Source: Kibdelosporangium banguiense (lineage in GTDB: Bacteria > Actinomycetota > Actinomycetes > Mycobacteriales > Pseudonocardiaceae). Taken from it: a DNA stretch of 64,000 bases. Position numbers and translations under genes: made by a program. The notes below the pieces were generated by a model, which saw only the letters and a list, made by a program, of their open reading frames with translations, ran no database searches and had not been told where the DNA came from. Shown piece after piece: positions 9,807 to 18,739 of the stretch (position 1 is its first letter; each line of letters begins with the position of its first letter). The stretch lies in contig NZ_JAGINW010000001.1 of the NCBI RefSeq assembly GCF_017876405.1, positions 4,477,203 through 4,541,202 of the forward strand, read 5' to 3'.

Positions 9807-10838
9807 GTGCGCATTGCATTCGGGCAGAGTTTCGACGTGCCGGACGGATATTTCAACACGGCGAGTATCGGGATCCCACCGAGAGTAGCCGCCGACGGTC
9901 TGGTGGACGCGGTCCGGCGCTGGCAGTCCGGATCGGACGTGCCGACCGATTTCGACTCCGACGTCCGCAATGCCCGTAAGGCCTGGGGTGCGCTGGTCGG
10001 CGTGGAGGAAAGCCGGGTTGCTTCTGGCGCAAGTGTTTCCCAGCTGATGGGCTTGGTCGCGGCGAGCATTCCGGACGGTGCGCGCGTGCTTACCGTCGGT
10101 GGTGAGTTCACCAGTGTCTCGTTTCCCTTTGCCTCGCAGGCACATCGCGGGGTGACGGTGACCGAAGTGGATCTGGCCGAGTTACCGTCCCATGTGGATC
10201 GCCACGATCTGGTCGCGGTCAGCGTCGTGCAGTCCGCCGATGGTGCCGTGCTCGATGTCGAGGCATTGCGAGACGCCGCAACGGCATCGGGCGCTCAGGT
10301 CGTGCTCGATGTCACGCAGGCCGCCGGCTGGATGCCGTTGCGACTCGACTGGGCTGACTGGGTCATCGGCGGTTGCTACAAATGGTTGATGTCCGCGCGG
10401 GGCGCGGCCTGGATGGCTGTCCGGCCGGATGCGATGGAGCGAACCGTTGCGCTGTCAGCCAATTGGTACGCGGGCGAGGATCCGTGGGCCGCGGTGTACG
10501 GGCTTCCGTTGCGGCTGGCCGCCGACGCCCGCCGATTCGATCTTTCGCCGGTGTGGTTCTCGCAGCTCACCGCCGCGATCGTGGTGCCGTGGCTGGCTTC
10601 CCTGGACATGGTGGCGGTCCGTGATCACTGCGTGGGACTCGCCGACGGACTGCTCGTCGCGCTCGGCTTGCCGCCCAAGGGGTCCGCGATCGTCTCGCTT
10701 CAGGGCGCGCATGCAGCCGGGCGATTGGCCGAAATCGGCGTGAAATCCAGTATTCGCGCAGGTCGGGTCCGGCTTGCCTGCCACCTGTACAACACCGCCG
10801 GGGATATCGAATCGGTACTGGCGGCACTACAGGGGTAG
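9807..10838 (+). CDS. Aminotransferase class V-fold protein
   Basis: A 343-residue PLP-dependent enzyme of the class V (NifS/isopenicillin epimerase-like) group. It begins VRIAFGQSFDVPDGYFNTASIGIP, typical of the fold. The PLP-binding Asp is in VVLDVTQAAGW, and the Schiff-base lysine is probably K in GGCYKWLMSARG. The reaction cannot be assigned from sequence; desulfurase, epimerase and transaminase activities occur in relatives. GTG 9807 is preferred, with ATG 9786 as alternative. It shares a divergent promoter region with the YjbQ gene, and the next gene starts 13 nt downstream. Confidence 0.85.
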   Translation: MRIAFGQSFDVPDGYFNTASIGIPPRVAADGLVDAVRRWQSGSDVPTDFDSDVRNARKAWGALVGVEESRVASGASVSQLMGLVAASIPDGARVLTVGGEFTSVSFPFASQAHRGVTVTEVDLAELPSHVDRHDLVAVSVVQSADGAVLDVEALRDAATASGAQVVLDVTQAAGWMPLRLDWADWVIGGCYKWLMSARGAAWMAVRPDAMERTVALSANWYAGEDPWAAVYGLPLRLAADARRFDLSPVWFSQLTAAIVVPWLASLDMVAVRDHCVGLADGLLVALGLPPKGSAIVSLQGAHAAGRLAEIGVKSSIRAGRVRLACHLYNTAGDIESVLAALQG

Positions 10839-10851
10839 GTGACTGGGTACC

Positions 10852-11571
10852 GTGCTTGACGTGTCCGATCCTTACCGTCCGGGCCAGTACCCTCAGCCAG
10901 GCCTGGACCAGACCACGCGCATACCGCCACTGCGGTCACGGCAACCCATGCCGTCGCGCGCGCCCGAACCGCCGACGAACAAGACGCGTGAGTACGTGCT
11001 CAAAGGGCTCGGACTGCTGCTTGTCTCGGTGTTGTCGGGCATGCTCTGGTGGCTGATCCAGCAGGGCGGCAACGACCCTGGGCCCAGTGCCCAGGACAAG
11101 ACCCCCGTGCAGCCGCAGACGAAGTTCAAGTTCGTCAAGCACGAGCAGGCCAACGCGCCCGTGATGGACAGCAACTGCGAGAGCAACTCGTACGAGAAGG
11201 TCAAGCAGTTCTTCGCCAAGAAGCCGTGCACACAGATGGTCCGTGAGCTCTACGTCACGACCGTGGACGGCAAGACGGCCTACAGCTCCGTCGCCATGGT
11301 GCGGATGACCAGCGCCGCGGACGCCGAGGAGCTCAAGAAGCTGACGGAGACCAACGGCACCGGCAACGTGACGGACCTCGTGCGCGCCGGCCGCGTCAAG
11401 GTGCAGGGCCTGAAGTCGTTGTCCAACGGTGCCTTCGCCGCCAAGGTCGTCGGCAACGACGTGATCATCGTCGAGTCGGACTTCGAGGGCGGCAGCAAGA
11501 AGGAGGACGAGGCCAAGCTCGAGGAAGTCAGCGACGAGGCCCTCACGATGGGCGACGCCCTGCGGAAGTGA
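10852..11571 (+). CDS. Single-pass membrane protein with secreted domain, unknown function
   Basis: A 239-residue protein with a Pro/Arg-rich cytoplasmic head (to about residue 45), one membrane helix (about 47-67) and an exported domain of about 165 residues. The domain is rich in Lys/Asp/Glu and has two cysteines (in SNCESN and KKPCTQ) that could pair. Start codon GTG 10852 or GTG 10861 is possible. It follows the aminotransferase-like gene closely and is convergent, 3 nt apart, with the DUF4439 gene. I recognise no family beyond the general design common in actinomycete envelopes. Confidence 0.75.
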   Translation: MLDVSDPYRPGQYPQPGLDQTTRIPPLRSRQPMPSRAPEPPTNKTREYVLKGLGLLLVSVLSGMLWWLIQQGGNDPGPSAQDKTPVQPQTKFKFVKHEQANAPVMDSNCESNSYEKVKQFFAKKPCTQMVRELYVTTVDGKTAYSSVAMVRMTSAADAEELKKLTETNGTGNVTDLVRAGRVKVQGLKSLSNGAFAAKVVGNDVIIVESDFEGGSKKEDEAKLEEVSDEALTMGDALRK

Positions 11572-11574
11572 GGC

Positions 11575-12054
11575 TCAGCCTGGCTGCCCTGGCAGTGCCG
11601 GGGTGGCCGGGTTCGCCCCGGCCGCCTTGCGCCACCGGGTCGCCCGGACGGCTGAGGCTGTCAGGTACTCCAGCGCCGACTTGCGTAGGTCTGCGTCGTC
11701 GGTGTTCTCCAGCACGGATCGCCACGCCACCGTCGCGTCGGCTTCCGCGAGCGCCAGCACAGCCAAGCTCGATGCCTGATCGGTCACTGGCTGTGGCGGA
11801 ACGTACGCGGCCTCGGCGGACTTGGGCGTGGCACCAGCTGCCGTCAATGCTCGTTCGGTCGCGTCCCTGCGTGCCCGGTGCGAGGTCACGCCGTCGCTGA
11901 GCGCGGCGTTGAACGAGGCTGGCAAGAACGCGCTGACCAGGCTGTACGTCCAGATGGCCGCGTGCTCGGCGCCGAGCGCCTTCTGGACGGCGTCGACCGA
12001 GGCACTGGGGATCGCCTTGGTGGTCGTTGTGGTCGTGGTCGTCGGCTGAGTCAC
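11575..12054 (-). CDS. DUF4439 ferritin-like protein
   Basis: A 159-residue protein of the actinobacterial DUF4439 group, predicted to fold as a ferritin-like four-helix bundle. Helix 1 carries VQKALGAEHAAIWTYSLVSAFL with the typical E/H residues. Later helices carry RRDATERALTAAGATP and ALAEADATVAWRSVL. A run of eight Thr residues near the N-terminus is a linker. GTG 12054 overlaps the stop of the upstream lipoprotein gene (GTGA), so the two are translationally coupled, as is usual for this pair. Whether it binds metal is unknown. Confidence 0.85.
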   Translation of the reverse strand: MTQPTTTTTTTTKAIPSASVDAVQKALGAEHAAIWTYSLVSAFLPASFNAALSDGVTSHRARRDATERALTAAGATPKSAEAAYVPPQPVTDQASSLAVLALAEADATVAWRSVLENTDDADLRKSALEYLTASAVRATRWRKAAGANPATPALPGQPG

Positions 12055-12506
12055 GCCAGCACCTCCCGCAAGCTCGCGCACCCGGCAGCGATGGACCCGA
12101 GCAGTCCTGCCCGGTACCGCGACACGGTCGGAACGAGCGCTCCGGCTCGTTGCTCGGCCGTCTTCAACGCCTCCACCATCGTCGCCTTCGTCGCGGGCGC
12201 GGGTGCCTGTGTGGACTGTGTGGATGGCGGGGGAGCCGTGCTGCTCACCGGCGGCCGTTCCCTGTCCACCTCGGTCTGCAACGCCGTCGCGTGCGTCGTC
12301 CTGGCCTTGGCGATCTCACCCGCCAGCGCCGCGAGTTCCGGGTTGGACTGAGCGAGCGCGTTCGCCGCGGCGGCGTCCTTGCGGGCCTGCTCAGCCAGCT
12401 CCGCCAACGGATCCGGCGGTGGTGGCGGCTTGGGCTCGGCGGTGCACGCGGCCGCCAGCGGCAGCATCAGGCCGGCCAGCACGGCGCGCCTTCCAACGGT
12501 GTTCAC
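12051..12506 (-). CDS. Lipoprotein coupled to DUF4439
   Basis: A 151-residue lipoprotein. The signal is VNTVGRRAVLAGLMLPLAAAC, with twin arginines and a lipobox LAAAC cleaved before C21. A Pro-rich stretch follows, then a long helical, Ala-rich region with a Ser/Thr/Pro linker in the middle. It belongs to the exported partner proteins commonly found upstream of DUF4439 genes in actinobacteria. GTG 12506 starts 118 nt upstream of, and divergent from, rimP, so the region 12507-12624 holds both promoters. Confidence 0.8.
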   Translation of the reverse strand: MNTVGRRAVLAGLMLPLAAACTAEPKPPPPPDPLAELAEQARKDAAAANALAQSNPELAALAGEIAKARTTHATALQTEVDRERPPVSSTAPPPSTQSTQAPAPATKATMVEALKTAEQRAGALVPTVSRYRAGLLGSIAAGCASLREVLA

Positions 12507-12624
12507 AACCGGCAATCCTGCCAGGCGTGCATCAGCCGGCAGGCGGTATCCGCCCGACCGGATACTCTTGGATGTACATCCTCGAACATGATCGAGACCA
12601 TCATCCAGAACAGGAGCGGCGGAC

Positions 12625-13140
12625 GTGGCGAACCAGCAAGGTGATCTCGGCGCGGCGCTGGAGCCCGTCGTGCGGGACGCCATCGGCGCGGCCGGCTTCG
12701 AGCTGGAACAGCTCGACGTCCAGCGCGCCGGTCGCCGCAGCCTGCTCAAGGTGGTCGTGGACGGCGAGACCGGCATCGGCCTCGACGAGGTGGCCGACGT
12801 CAGCCGCACACTCGCGAGCGTGCTGGATGAGCACGACCACGTGCTGGGCGGCCCCTACACCCTCGAAGTGACCTCACCCGGCCTGGACCGGCCGCTGACC
12901 AAACCGCGGCACTGGCGTCGCGCCTGGTTGCGCCTGGTGAAGGTGCGCACGGCCGGGGAGACGTTCATCGGGCGTGTCGGCGAGGCCGCTGACGACGAGG
13001 TGCAGATGCTGGTCGGCGGGCAGCTGCGGCAGGTGCCGTACGGCCAGGTGGACCACGCCGTGATCGAAGTCGAGTTCAAACAACCACCACAAGAGGAGCT
13101 GGCCCTGCTGGGCGGCGGTAGCCAGGAGGGGTCATCGTGA
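12625..13140 (+). CDS. rimP: Ribosome maturation factor RimP
   Basis: This cytoplasmic factor is needed for 30S subunit maturation. The 171-residue product shows the N-terminal domain motif ELEQLDVQRAGRRSLLKVVVD, the VADVSRTLASVLDE segment and the diagnostic EVTSPGLDRPL, then the C-terminal SH3-like domain. GTG 12625 follows the SD AGGAG at 12611-12615. Its stop overlaps the nusA start (GTGA, 13137-13140). It leads the rimP-nusA-ylxR-infB transcription/translation operon. Confidence 0.96.
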   Translation: MANQQGDLGAALEPVVRDAIGAAGFELEQLDVQRAGRRSLLKVVVDGETGIGLDEVADVSRTLASVLDEHDHVLGGPYTLEVTSPGLDRPLTKPRHWRRAWLRLVKVRTAGETFIGRVGEAADDEVQMLVGGQLRQVPYGQVDHAVIEVEFKQPPQEELALLGGGSQEGSS

Positions 13141-14153
13141 ACGTCGACATCGCCGCACTGCGCGCGATCGAGCGCGACAAGGACATTCCATTCGAGACGG
13201 TCATCGAGGCGATCGAGACCGCCCTGTTGACCGCGTACAAGCACACCGACGGCCACGTGCCGCACGCCAAGATCGACATCGACCGGCGGACCGGCGTGGT
13301 CCGCGTGCTGGCCCAGCAGCTGGGCCCAGCCGGTGACGTGGTCGAGGAGTGGGACGACACCCCGGAGGGCTTCGGCCGGATCGCCGCGACCACCGCCCGC
13401 CAGGTCATCCTGCAGCGGCTGCGGGACGCCGAGCACGAGAAGACCTTCGGCGAGTTCTCCGCCAAGGAGGGCGAGATCGTCGCGGGCGTCGTGCAGCGCG
13501 ACGCGCGGGCGAACTCGCGCGGCATGGTCGTGGTCCAGGTCGGCGACACTGAGGGCGTGCTGCCCGCGGTCGAGCAGGTGCCTGGCGAGCGCTACGAGCA
13601 CGGTGTGCGGATCAAGTGCTACGTGCTGGGCGTCACCCGCGGTGCCCGCGGGCCGCAGATAACGCTGTCGCGTACGCACCCGAACCTGGTCCGGCGGCTG
13701 TTCGCGCTGGAGGTTCCGGAGATCGCCGACGGCACCGTGGAGATCCCGGCGGTCGCCCGCGAGGCCGGGCACCGGTCCAAGATCGCGGTGCGCTCGACCG
13801 TGGCCGGGGTCAACGCCAAGGGCGCCTGCATCGGCCCGATGGGCGCCCGTGTCCGAAACGTGATGAGCGAGCTGGCCGGCGAGAAGATCGACATCATCGA
13901 CTTCTCCGAGGATCCCGCGACGTTCGTCGGGAATGCCCTCTCACCTGCGAAGGTTGTCTCCGTACGGGTGGTCGACGAGCGGGCGAAAACCGCTCGCGTC
14001 GTTGTGCCAGACTTCCAGTTGTCGCTCGCGATCGGCAAGGAAGGCCAGAACGCCCGGCTTGCCGCTCGTCTGACCGGGTGGCGGATCGACATCCGGAGCG
14101 ACGCCGAGACAGCCGCCAACGCGGCTGGACCGACATCGGGTTCGGCTGAGTAG
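13137..14153 (+). CDS. nusA: Transcription termination/antitermination factor NusA
   Basis: NusA binds RNA polymerase and nascent RNA to modulate pausing, termination and antitermination. The 338-residue protein has the N-terminal RNAP-binding domain (MNVDIAALRAIERDKDIPFE), an S1 domain (from about residue 110, GEIVAGVVQRDARANSRG) and two KH domains (around GPMGARVRNVMSELAGEKID and LAIGKEGQNARLAARLTGW). It lacks the C-terminal acidic repeats of the E. coli protein, as expected for actinobacteria. The start codon lies within the rimP stop. Confidence 0.97.
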   Translation: MNVDIAALRAIERDKDIPFETVIEAIETALLTAYKHTDGHVPHAKIDIDRRTGVVRVLAQQLGPAGDVVEEWDDTPEGFGRIAATTARQVILQRLRDAEHEKTFGEFSAKEGEIVAGVVQRDARANSRGMVVVQVGDTEGVLPAVEQVPGERYEHGVRIKCYVLGVTRGARGPQITLSRTHPNLVRRLFALEVPEIADGTVEIPAVAREAGHRSKIAVRSTVAGVNAKGACIGPMGARVRNVMSELAGEKIDIIDFSEDPATFVGNALSPAKVVSVRVVDERAKTARVVVPDFQLSLAIGKEGQNARLAARLTGWRIDIRSDAETAANAAGPTSGSAE

Positions 14154-14171
14154 GCGGTAGTAGGTAGAATC

Positions 14172-14543
14172 TTGGCAGGTCGTCGTCGAGGGCCGGTTCC
14201 CGCACGTCGAGAGGGTCCCCCGCAAGGGCATGGCCCGATCCGTACGTGTGTCGGTTGCCGGACCAGGGCGCTGGCCGAGGAATTACTGCGCGTGGTCGCC
14301 GAGGACGGGAATCTGATTCCCGATCCACGGCGGCGGCACGCTGGTCGGGGCGCATGGCTGCATCCCGCGAAGGCGTGCCTGGACTCCGCCGAGAAGAAGC
14401 GGGCGTTCCCCAGGGCACTACGTGTCGCGGGGCCACTCGGTTCAGACTTGGTGCGAGACCAGATCGGGCACGTCGCCCGACCGACAGACGACCCGGTGGT
14501 ACCGGGTCCAGCCGGACACAGGAAGCAGGTCGACCCGTCATGA
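14172..14543 (+). CDS. ylxR: YlxR (DUF448) RNA-binding protein
   Basis: A small basic protein of the nusA-infB operon; in Bacillus YlxR (RnpM) binds RNase P RNA. The 123-residue product has the hallmark RTCVGCR motif, then ELLRVVAEDGNLIPDP and GRGAWLHPAKACLDSAEKKRAFPRAL. An extension of about 35 residues at the C-terminus is Pro-rich and not part of the family core. The start is uncertain: TTG 14172 lies 18 nt after nusA with a modest SD (GGTAGAA), and no better in-frame start precedes the CVGCR motif. Confidence 0.9.
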   Translation: MAGRRRGPVPARREGPPQGHGPIRTCVGCRTRALAEELLRVVAEDGNLIPDPRRRHAGRGAWLHPAKACLDSAEKKRAFPRALRVAGPLGSDLVRDQIGHVARPTDDPVVPGPAGHRKQVDPS

Positions 14544-14632
14544 GTCAGCCGTGAAGCTGAAGCCATGAACGTGCGACGTTAGGACGAGGTCGAGCGGGTC
14601 AGTTGCCGCCGGCCTCCCCAGTGAGGAGAGCA

Positions 14633-17600
14633 GTGGCAGGCAAGGCCCGCGTGCACGAGCTCGCGAAAGAGCTCGGTGTCACGAGCAAGGAAGTACTCAC
14701 GAAACTCGCCGATCTCGGTGAGTACGTGAAGTCGGCGTCCTCCACAGTGGAGGCGCCGGTGGCGCGCCGGTTGCGGGACTCGTACCCGAAGCAGGGCGAA
14801 GCCAAGGGCGCCAGGCCCACTGGCGCCAAACCGGGCCCTCGGCCCGGTCCGCCGGTTCCGAAACCGGCTCCCGTACAGCAAGCACCCCAGCAGCCCCAGC
14901 CAGCGACTCCGGCGCCTGCCGCAGCCGCTGCCAGCGCTGCACCCGCACCGTCCGCGGCTCCGTCCGCCCCGGTGGCCAAGCCCGCGCCGAGGCCGCAGCC
15001 GGCCCCTGCCGCGGCATCGAACACGGCGACTTTCCAGGCGGCCCCGTCGGCGCCTGCCAAGCCGTCCACGCCCGGTCCCCGGCCTGGTCCGCGCCAGCAG
15101 CCGAAACCGCCGCAGCAGCAACAGCCGCAGTCCCAGCCGCCGCAGCAGCAGCCCAAGCCGGCCGCTGCCAGGACCGACGCCCCCGGCGTCAAGCCTGGTC
15201 CGCGTCCTGGCCCGAAGCAGCAGCCTGCCCAGCAGGGCGGCGGCAGCGGTGGCGGGAACACGGTTCCGCCGCGTACCCAGTCGCCGAAGCCCGGCCCGCG
15301 CGCGCCGCGTCCGGGTAACAACCCGTTCGGTGTCGGCGGCGGTGCTCCGACGCCACGTCCGTCCGGTCCTCGCCCTGGTGGCGGAGCGCCCGGCGACCGT
15401 GGTGACCGTCCGGAGCGCGGTGGCCAGCGTCCCGGCGGCGACCGTCAGGACCGTGCACCTCGCGGTGGCGGCGGCGACCGTCCGGCCGGCCCACGGCCGA
15501 GCCCGGGCAACATGCCCCCGCGCCCGAACCCGGGCATGATGCCGCCCCGGCCGCAGCGTCCGGGCGGTGGCCCAGGTGGCGGCGGTCGTGGTGGCCCTGG
15601 TGGCGGTCCCGGCGGCGGTCGTGGTGGCCCCGGCGGTGGTGGCGGCCGTGGTCCCGGTGGCGGCGGTGGTCGTCCCGGTGGCGGCGGCGGAGGCGGTGGC
15701 TTCCGCGGCGGTGGCGGCGGTGGAGGCGGAGGCGGTGGCTTCCGTCCCGGTGGTGGCGGTCCCGGTGGCGGCGGTGGTGCGCCGGCCGGTGGCGGCGGCG
15801 GTTTCCGTGGCGGCGGTGGCCGTCCGGGTGGCGGCGGTGGCCGCGGCGGTGCCGCGGGCGCGTTCGGCCGTCCCGGTGGTCCTTCGCGCCGTGGGCGGAA
15901 GTCCAAGCGCCAGAAGCGCCAGGAGTACATGGACAACATGCAGGCGCCGAGCGTCGGCGGTGTCCGGTTGCCGAAGGGCAACGGGGAGACCATCCGGCTG
16001 CCGCGCGGTGCCTCGCTGACCGACTTCGCCGAGAAGATCAACGCCAACCCGGCCTCGCTGGTGCAGGTGCTGTTCCACCTCGGTGAGATGGTCACCGCGA
16101 CGCAGTCCGTCTCCGAGGACGTGCTCGAGCTGCTCGGTACCGAGATGAACTACACCGTGCAGGTCGTCAGCCCGGAGGAGGAGGACCGCGAGCTGCTCGA
16201 GTCCTTCGACATCACCTACGGCGAGGACTCCGGCGGCGAAGAGGCGCTCCAGGCCCGGCCGCCGGTCGTGACCGTCATGGGTCACGTCGACCACGGTAAG
16301 ACGCGCCTGTTGGACACCATCCGTAAGGCGAACGTGCACGAGGGCGAAGCCGGTGGCATCACCCAGCACATCGGTGCCTACCAGGTGCCGGCGTCGCTGG
16401 AAGGTGTCGAGCGGCTGATCACCTTCATCGACACCCCGGGTCACGAGGCGTTCACCGCCATGCGTGCCCGTGGTGCCCAGGCCACCGACATCGCGGTCAT
16501 CGTGGTGGCGGCCGACGACGGTGTGATGCCCCAGACGGTGGAGGCGATCAACCACGCCCAGGCGGCCAGCGTGCCGATCGTGGTCGCGGTGAACAAGATC
16601 GACAAGGAGGGGGCCAACCCCGCCAAGATCCGCCAGCAGCTCACCGAGTACGGCCTGGTCGCCGAGGAGTACGGCGGCGACACCATGTTCGTGGACATCT
16701 CGGCCAAGCAGGGCATCAACATCGACGGCCTGCTCGAGGCGATCCTGCTGACCGCGGACGCGGCGCTGGACCTGCGGGCCAACCCGAACATGGAAGCCCA
16801 GGGCGTCGCGATCGAGGCCCACCTCGACCGTGGCCGCGGCCCGGTCGCGACCGTGCTGGTGCAGCGTGGTTCGTTGCGCGTCGGTGACTCGATCGTCGCC
16901 GGTGACGCGTACGGCCGCGTGCGCCGGATGGTCGACGAGTACAACGAGGACGTCACGGTGGCGACGCCGTCGCGTCCGGTGCAGGTCATCGGCTTCACGT
17001 CGGTGCCCGGCGCGGGTGACACGTTCCTGGTCGTGGACGAGGACCGGGTGGCCCGGCAGATCGCCGAGCGCCGCCAGGCCCGGACCCGCAACGCGCAGAA
17101 CGCCGCGAAGTTCAAGCGGTTCTCCCTGGAGGACCTGGACTCCGCGCTGAAGGAGACCGGCGAGCTCACCCTGATCATCAAGGGCGACAACTCGGGTACC
17201 GTCGAGGCACTCGAGGACGCGCTGATGAAGATCGAGGTCGGTGACGAGGTGCAGGTGCGCGTGATCGACCGCGGCGTCGGTGGCATCACCAAGGCGAACG
17301 TCGACCTGGCGATCGCGTCCGGCGCGATCATTCTCGGCTTCAACGTGCGGGCCGAGGCGAAGGTGGCCGAGCAGGCCACCCGCGAGGGTATCGACATCCG
17401 CTACTACTCGGTGATCTACCAGGCGATCGACGAGATCGAGCAGGCCCTCAAGGGCATGCTCAAGCCGGAGTTCGAAGAGGTCGAGCTGGGCCGCGCGGAG
17501 GTCCGCGAGGTCTTCAAGTCCTCGAAGTTCGGCACGATCGCGGGTTGCCTGGTGATGTCCGGCGAGATCCGGCGCAACGCCAAGGCCCGGTTGCTGCGCG

Positions 17601-17773
17601 ACAGCAAGGTGGTCGCGGAGAACCTGCCGATCAGCTCGCTGCGCCGGTTCAAGGACGACGCCACCGAGGTCCGCGAGGGCTACGAGTGTGGTCTGACCCT
17701 TGGCTCGTACGGCGACCTGCGGGTCGGCGACTCGATCGAAACCTACGAGATGCGCGAGAAGCCGCGAGGCTGA
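14633..17773 (+). CDS. infB: Translation initiation factor IF-2
   Basis: This GTPase delivers fMet-tRNA to the 30S subunit. The 1046-residue product has an N-terminal IF2_N helix-turn region (ARVHELAKELGVTSKEVL), then about 380 residues of disordered linker. The linker is first Ala/Pro/Gln-rich, then Arg/Gly-rich, and finally almost pure Gly with Arg/Pro. The basic block RRGRKSKRQKRQEY and a second IF2_N follow, then the G domain with GHVDHGKT (near residue 549), DTPGH and NKID, and domains II-IV. GTG 14633 follows SD AGGAG at 14624-14628 and matches the family start VAGKARVHELAKEL. An upstream in-frame TTG 14603 is less likely. Confidence 0.97.
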   Translation: MAGKARVHELAKELGVTSKEVLTKLADLGEYVKSASSTVEAPVARRLRDSYPKQGEAKGARPTGAKPGPRPGPPVPKPAPVQQAPQQPQPATPAPAAAAASAAPAPSAAPSAPVAKPAPRPQPAPAAASNTATFQAAPSAPAKPSTPGPRPGPRQQPKPPQQQQPQSQPPQQQPKPAAARTDAPGVKPGPRPGPKQQPAQQGGGSGGGNTVPPRTQSPKPGPRAPRPGNNPFGVGGGAPTPRPSGPRPGGGAPGDRGDRPERGGQRPGGDRQDRAPRGGGGDRPAGPRPSPGNMPPRPNPGMMPPRPQRPGGGPGGGGRGGPGGGPGGGRGGPGGGGGRGPGGGGGRPGGGGGGGGFRGGGGGGGGGGGFRPGGGGPGGGGGAPAGGGGGFRGGGGRPGGGGGRGGAAGAFGRPGGPSRRGRKSKRQKRQEYMDNMQAPSVGGVRLPKGNGETIRLPRGASLTDFAEKINANPASLVQVLFHLGEMVTATQSVSEDVLELLGTEMNYTVQVVSPEEEDRELLESFDITYGEDSGGEEALQARPPVVTVMGHVDHGKTRLLDTIRKANVHEGEAGGITQHIGAYQVPASLEGVERLITFIDTPGHEAFTAMRARGAQATDIAVIVVAADDGVMPQTVEAINHAQAASVPIVVAVNKIDKEGANPAKIRQQLTEYGLVAEEYGGDTMFVDISAKQGINIDGLLEAILLTADAALDLRANPNMEAQGVAIEAHLDRGRGPVATVLVQRGSLRVGDSIVAGDAYGRVRRMVDEYNEDVTVATPSRPVQVIGFTSVPGAGDTFLVVDEDRVARQIAERRQARTRNAQNAAKFKRFSLEDLDSALKETGELTLIIKGDNSGTVEALEDALMKIEVGDEVQVRVIDRGVGGITKANVDLAIASGAIILGFNVRAEAKVAEQATREGIDIRYYSVIYQAIDEIEQALKGMLKPEFEEVELGRAEVREVFKSSKFGTIAGCLVMSGEIRRNAKARLLRDSKVVAENLPISSLRRFKDDATEVREGYECGLTLGSYGDLRVGDSIETYEMREKPRG
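15560..15885 (+). repeat. Glycine-codon-rich low-complexity tract in infB
   Basis: About 325 bp made mostly of GGY/GGC glycine codons interspersed with Arg and Pro codons, encoding stretches of 3-9 glycines separated by R, F or P. It is an imprecise, expandable tandem repeat within the IF-2 linker. Such a tract is prone to slippage and to sequencing or assembly error, so its exact length deserves caution. Confidence 0.85.
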
Positions 17774-17779
17774 CCGTAT

Positions 17780-17817
17780 CCGTGCGGGGCCTGGTCTTCA
17801 TCCCAGGCCCCGCACGG
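17780..17817 (+). terminator. Hairpin terminator after infB
   Basis: A perfect 15-bp stem (17780-17794 with 17803-17817) and an 8-nt loop lie 7 nt after the infB stop. There is no clear T-run, which is usual in high-GC actinobacteria. It may end or attenuate transcription before the DUF503 and rbfA genes. Confidence 0.75.
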
Positions 17818-17851
17818 GTTCTCGACTATCAACCCAACACGGTGATGCCTG

Positions 17852-18148
17852 TTGTACGTCGGTGCACTTGAGCTGGACATCCTGCTCGGTGACGTCCATT
17901 CGCTCAAGCAGAAACGGTCCGCCGTGCGGCCGGTCATCGCTGAGCTCCGACGCAGATTCGAGGTCAGCGCGGCCGAGGCCGGGCATCTGGAACTGCATCG
18001 GCGTGCCCTGATCGGGGTCGCGGCCGTGGCGCCGGACGCCGAGCACGTCCGCGACCTGCTCGACGCGTGCGAACGGCTGGTGGCCGGCCGCCCCGAGCTG
18101 CAGTTGCTCTCCGCGCGGCACCGGCTGGTCGGGCCCGAGGACGAATAG
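17852..18148 (+). CDS. DUF503 (YlxP-like) protein
   Basis: A 98-residue protein of the DUF503/YlxP family, always found between infB and rbfA in Gram-positive bacteria. The N-terminal motif LELDILLGDVHSLKQKRSAVRPV is diagnostic, and the compact alpha-beta fold ends with a strand and acidic tail. TTG 17852 is the only start that keeps the conserved N-terminal strand (MYVGALELD), although no strong SD is visible. Its function is unknown; context points to ribosome assembly. It sits 28 nt before rbfA. Confidence 0.88.
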   Translation: MYVGALELDILLGDVHSLKQKRSAVRPVIAELRRRFEVSAAEAGHLELHRRALIGVAAVAPDAEHVRDLLDACERLVAGRPELQLLSARHRLVGPEDE

Positions 18149-18175
18149 TTCTACTTTGGACAGGAGGGGAGCGCC

Positions 18176-18625
18176 GTGGCCGACCCGGCCCGCGCCCGCA
18201 AACTTGCGAAGCGGATCAAGCAAATCGTGGCGTCCGCACTGGAACACGAGGTCAAGGACCCGCGTCTGAACCTCGTGACCATCACCGACGTCAAGCTGAC
18301 CGGTGACCTGCAGGACGCCACGCTGTACTACACGGTGTTCGGCGAGGCACTCAACGCCGAGCCGGACTTCAAGGGCGCGGCGGCCGCGCTCGACAGCGCC
18401 AAAGGCGTGCTGCGTTCCCTTGTGGGACAAGGCACCGGCGTGCGCTTCACACCGACTCTGACCTTTGTGGCCGACACCGTGCCCGAGGACGCCCGCAAGA
18501 TCGAGGATCTGCTCGCCAAGGCTCGCGAGGTCGACGAGCAGGTCGCCCGCATCGCCACCAACGCCAAGCCGGCGGGCGAAGCGGACCCATACCGCCAGCC
18601 CCGCGAAACCGACCCCGAGGACTGA
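18176..18625 (+). CDS. rbfA: Ribosome-binding factor A
   Basis: A cold-shock-linked 30S maturation factor that binds immature 16S rRNA. The 149-residue product has the KH-type fold: ARKLAKRIKQIVASALE helix, then DPRLNLVTITDVKLTGDLQDATLYYTVFG, and the C-terminal LRSLVGQGTGVRFTPTLTFV strand region. GTG 18176 follows a strong SD (CAGGAGGGGAGC). A perfect terminator follows, closing the translation operon. In related genomes nrnA normally comes next in the same direction; here it is 11 kb away and inverted. Confidence 0.96.
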   Translation: MADPARARKLAKRIKQIVASALEHEVKDPRLNLVTITDVKLTGDLQDATLYYTVFGEALNAEPDFKGAAAALDSAKGVLRSLVGQGTGVRFTPTLTFVADTVPEDARKIEDLLAKAREVDEQVARIATNAKPAGEADPYRQPRETDPED

Positions 18626-18640
18626 GAAGGTCATCCGCGA

Positions 18641-18671
18641 AGCCCGGCACCGGTCTCGGTGCCGGGCTTTT
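18641..18671 (+). terminator. Rho-independent terminator after rbfA
   Basis: A perfect 12-bp G/C-rich stem (18641-18652 with 18657-18668), a 4-nt loop GTCT and a short T-run (TTTT at 18668-18671). It lies 15 nt after the rbfA stop and marks the end of the rimP-rbfA operon. Confidence 0.9.
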
Positions 18672-18739
18672 GCTGTCCCCACCTGCGGTCGACCGTTTTT
18701 GTCGGTGGTCGGGTCTATGGTGCTTGTCGAGCTTGATGG

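Noticed and set aside
14579..16822. 747-codon open frame antisense to infB
   Set aside because: It is a shadow of the GC-rich infB linker. It lacks family motifs and its long run of Ala, Thr and Arg reflects the complement of Gly/Pro codons.
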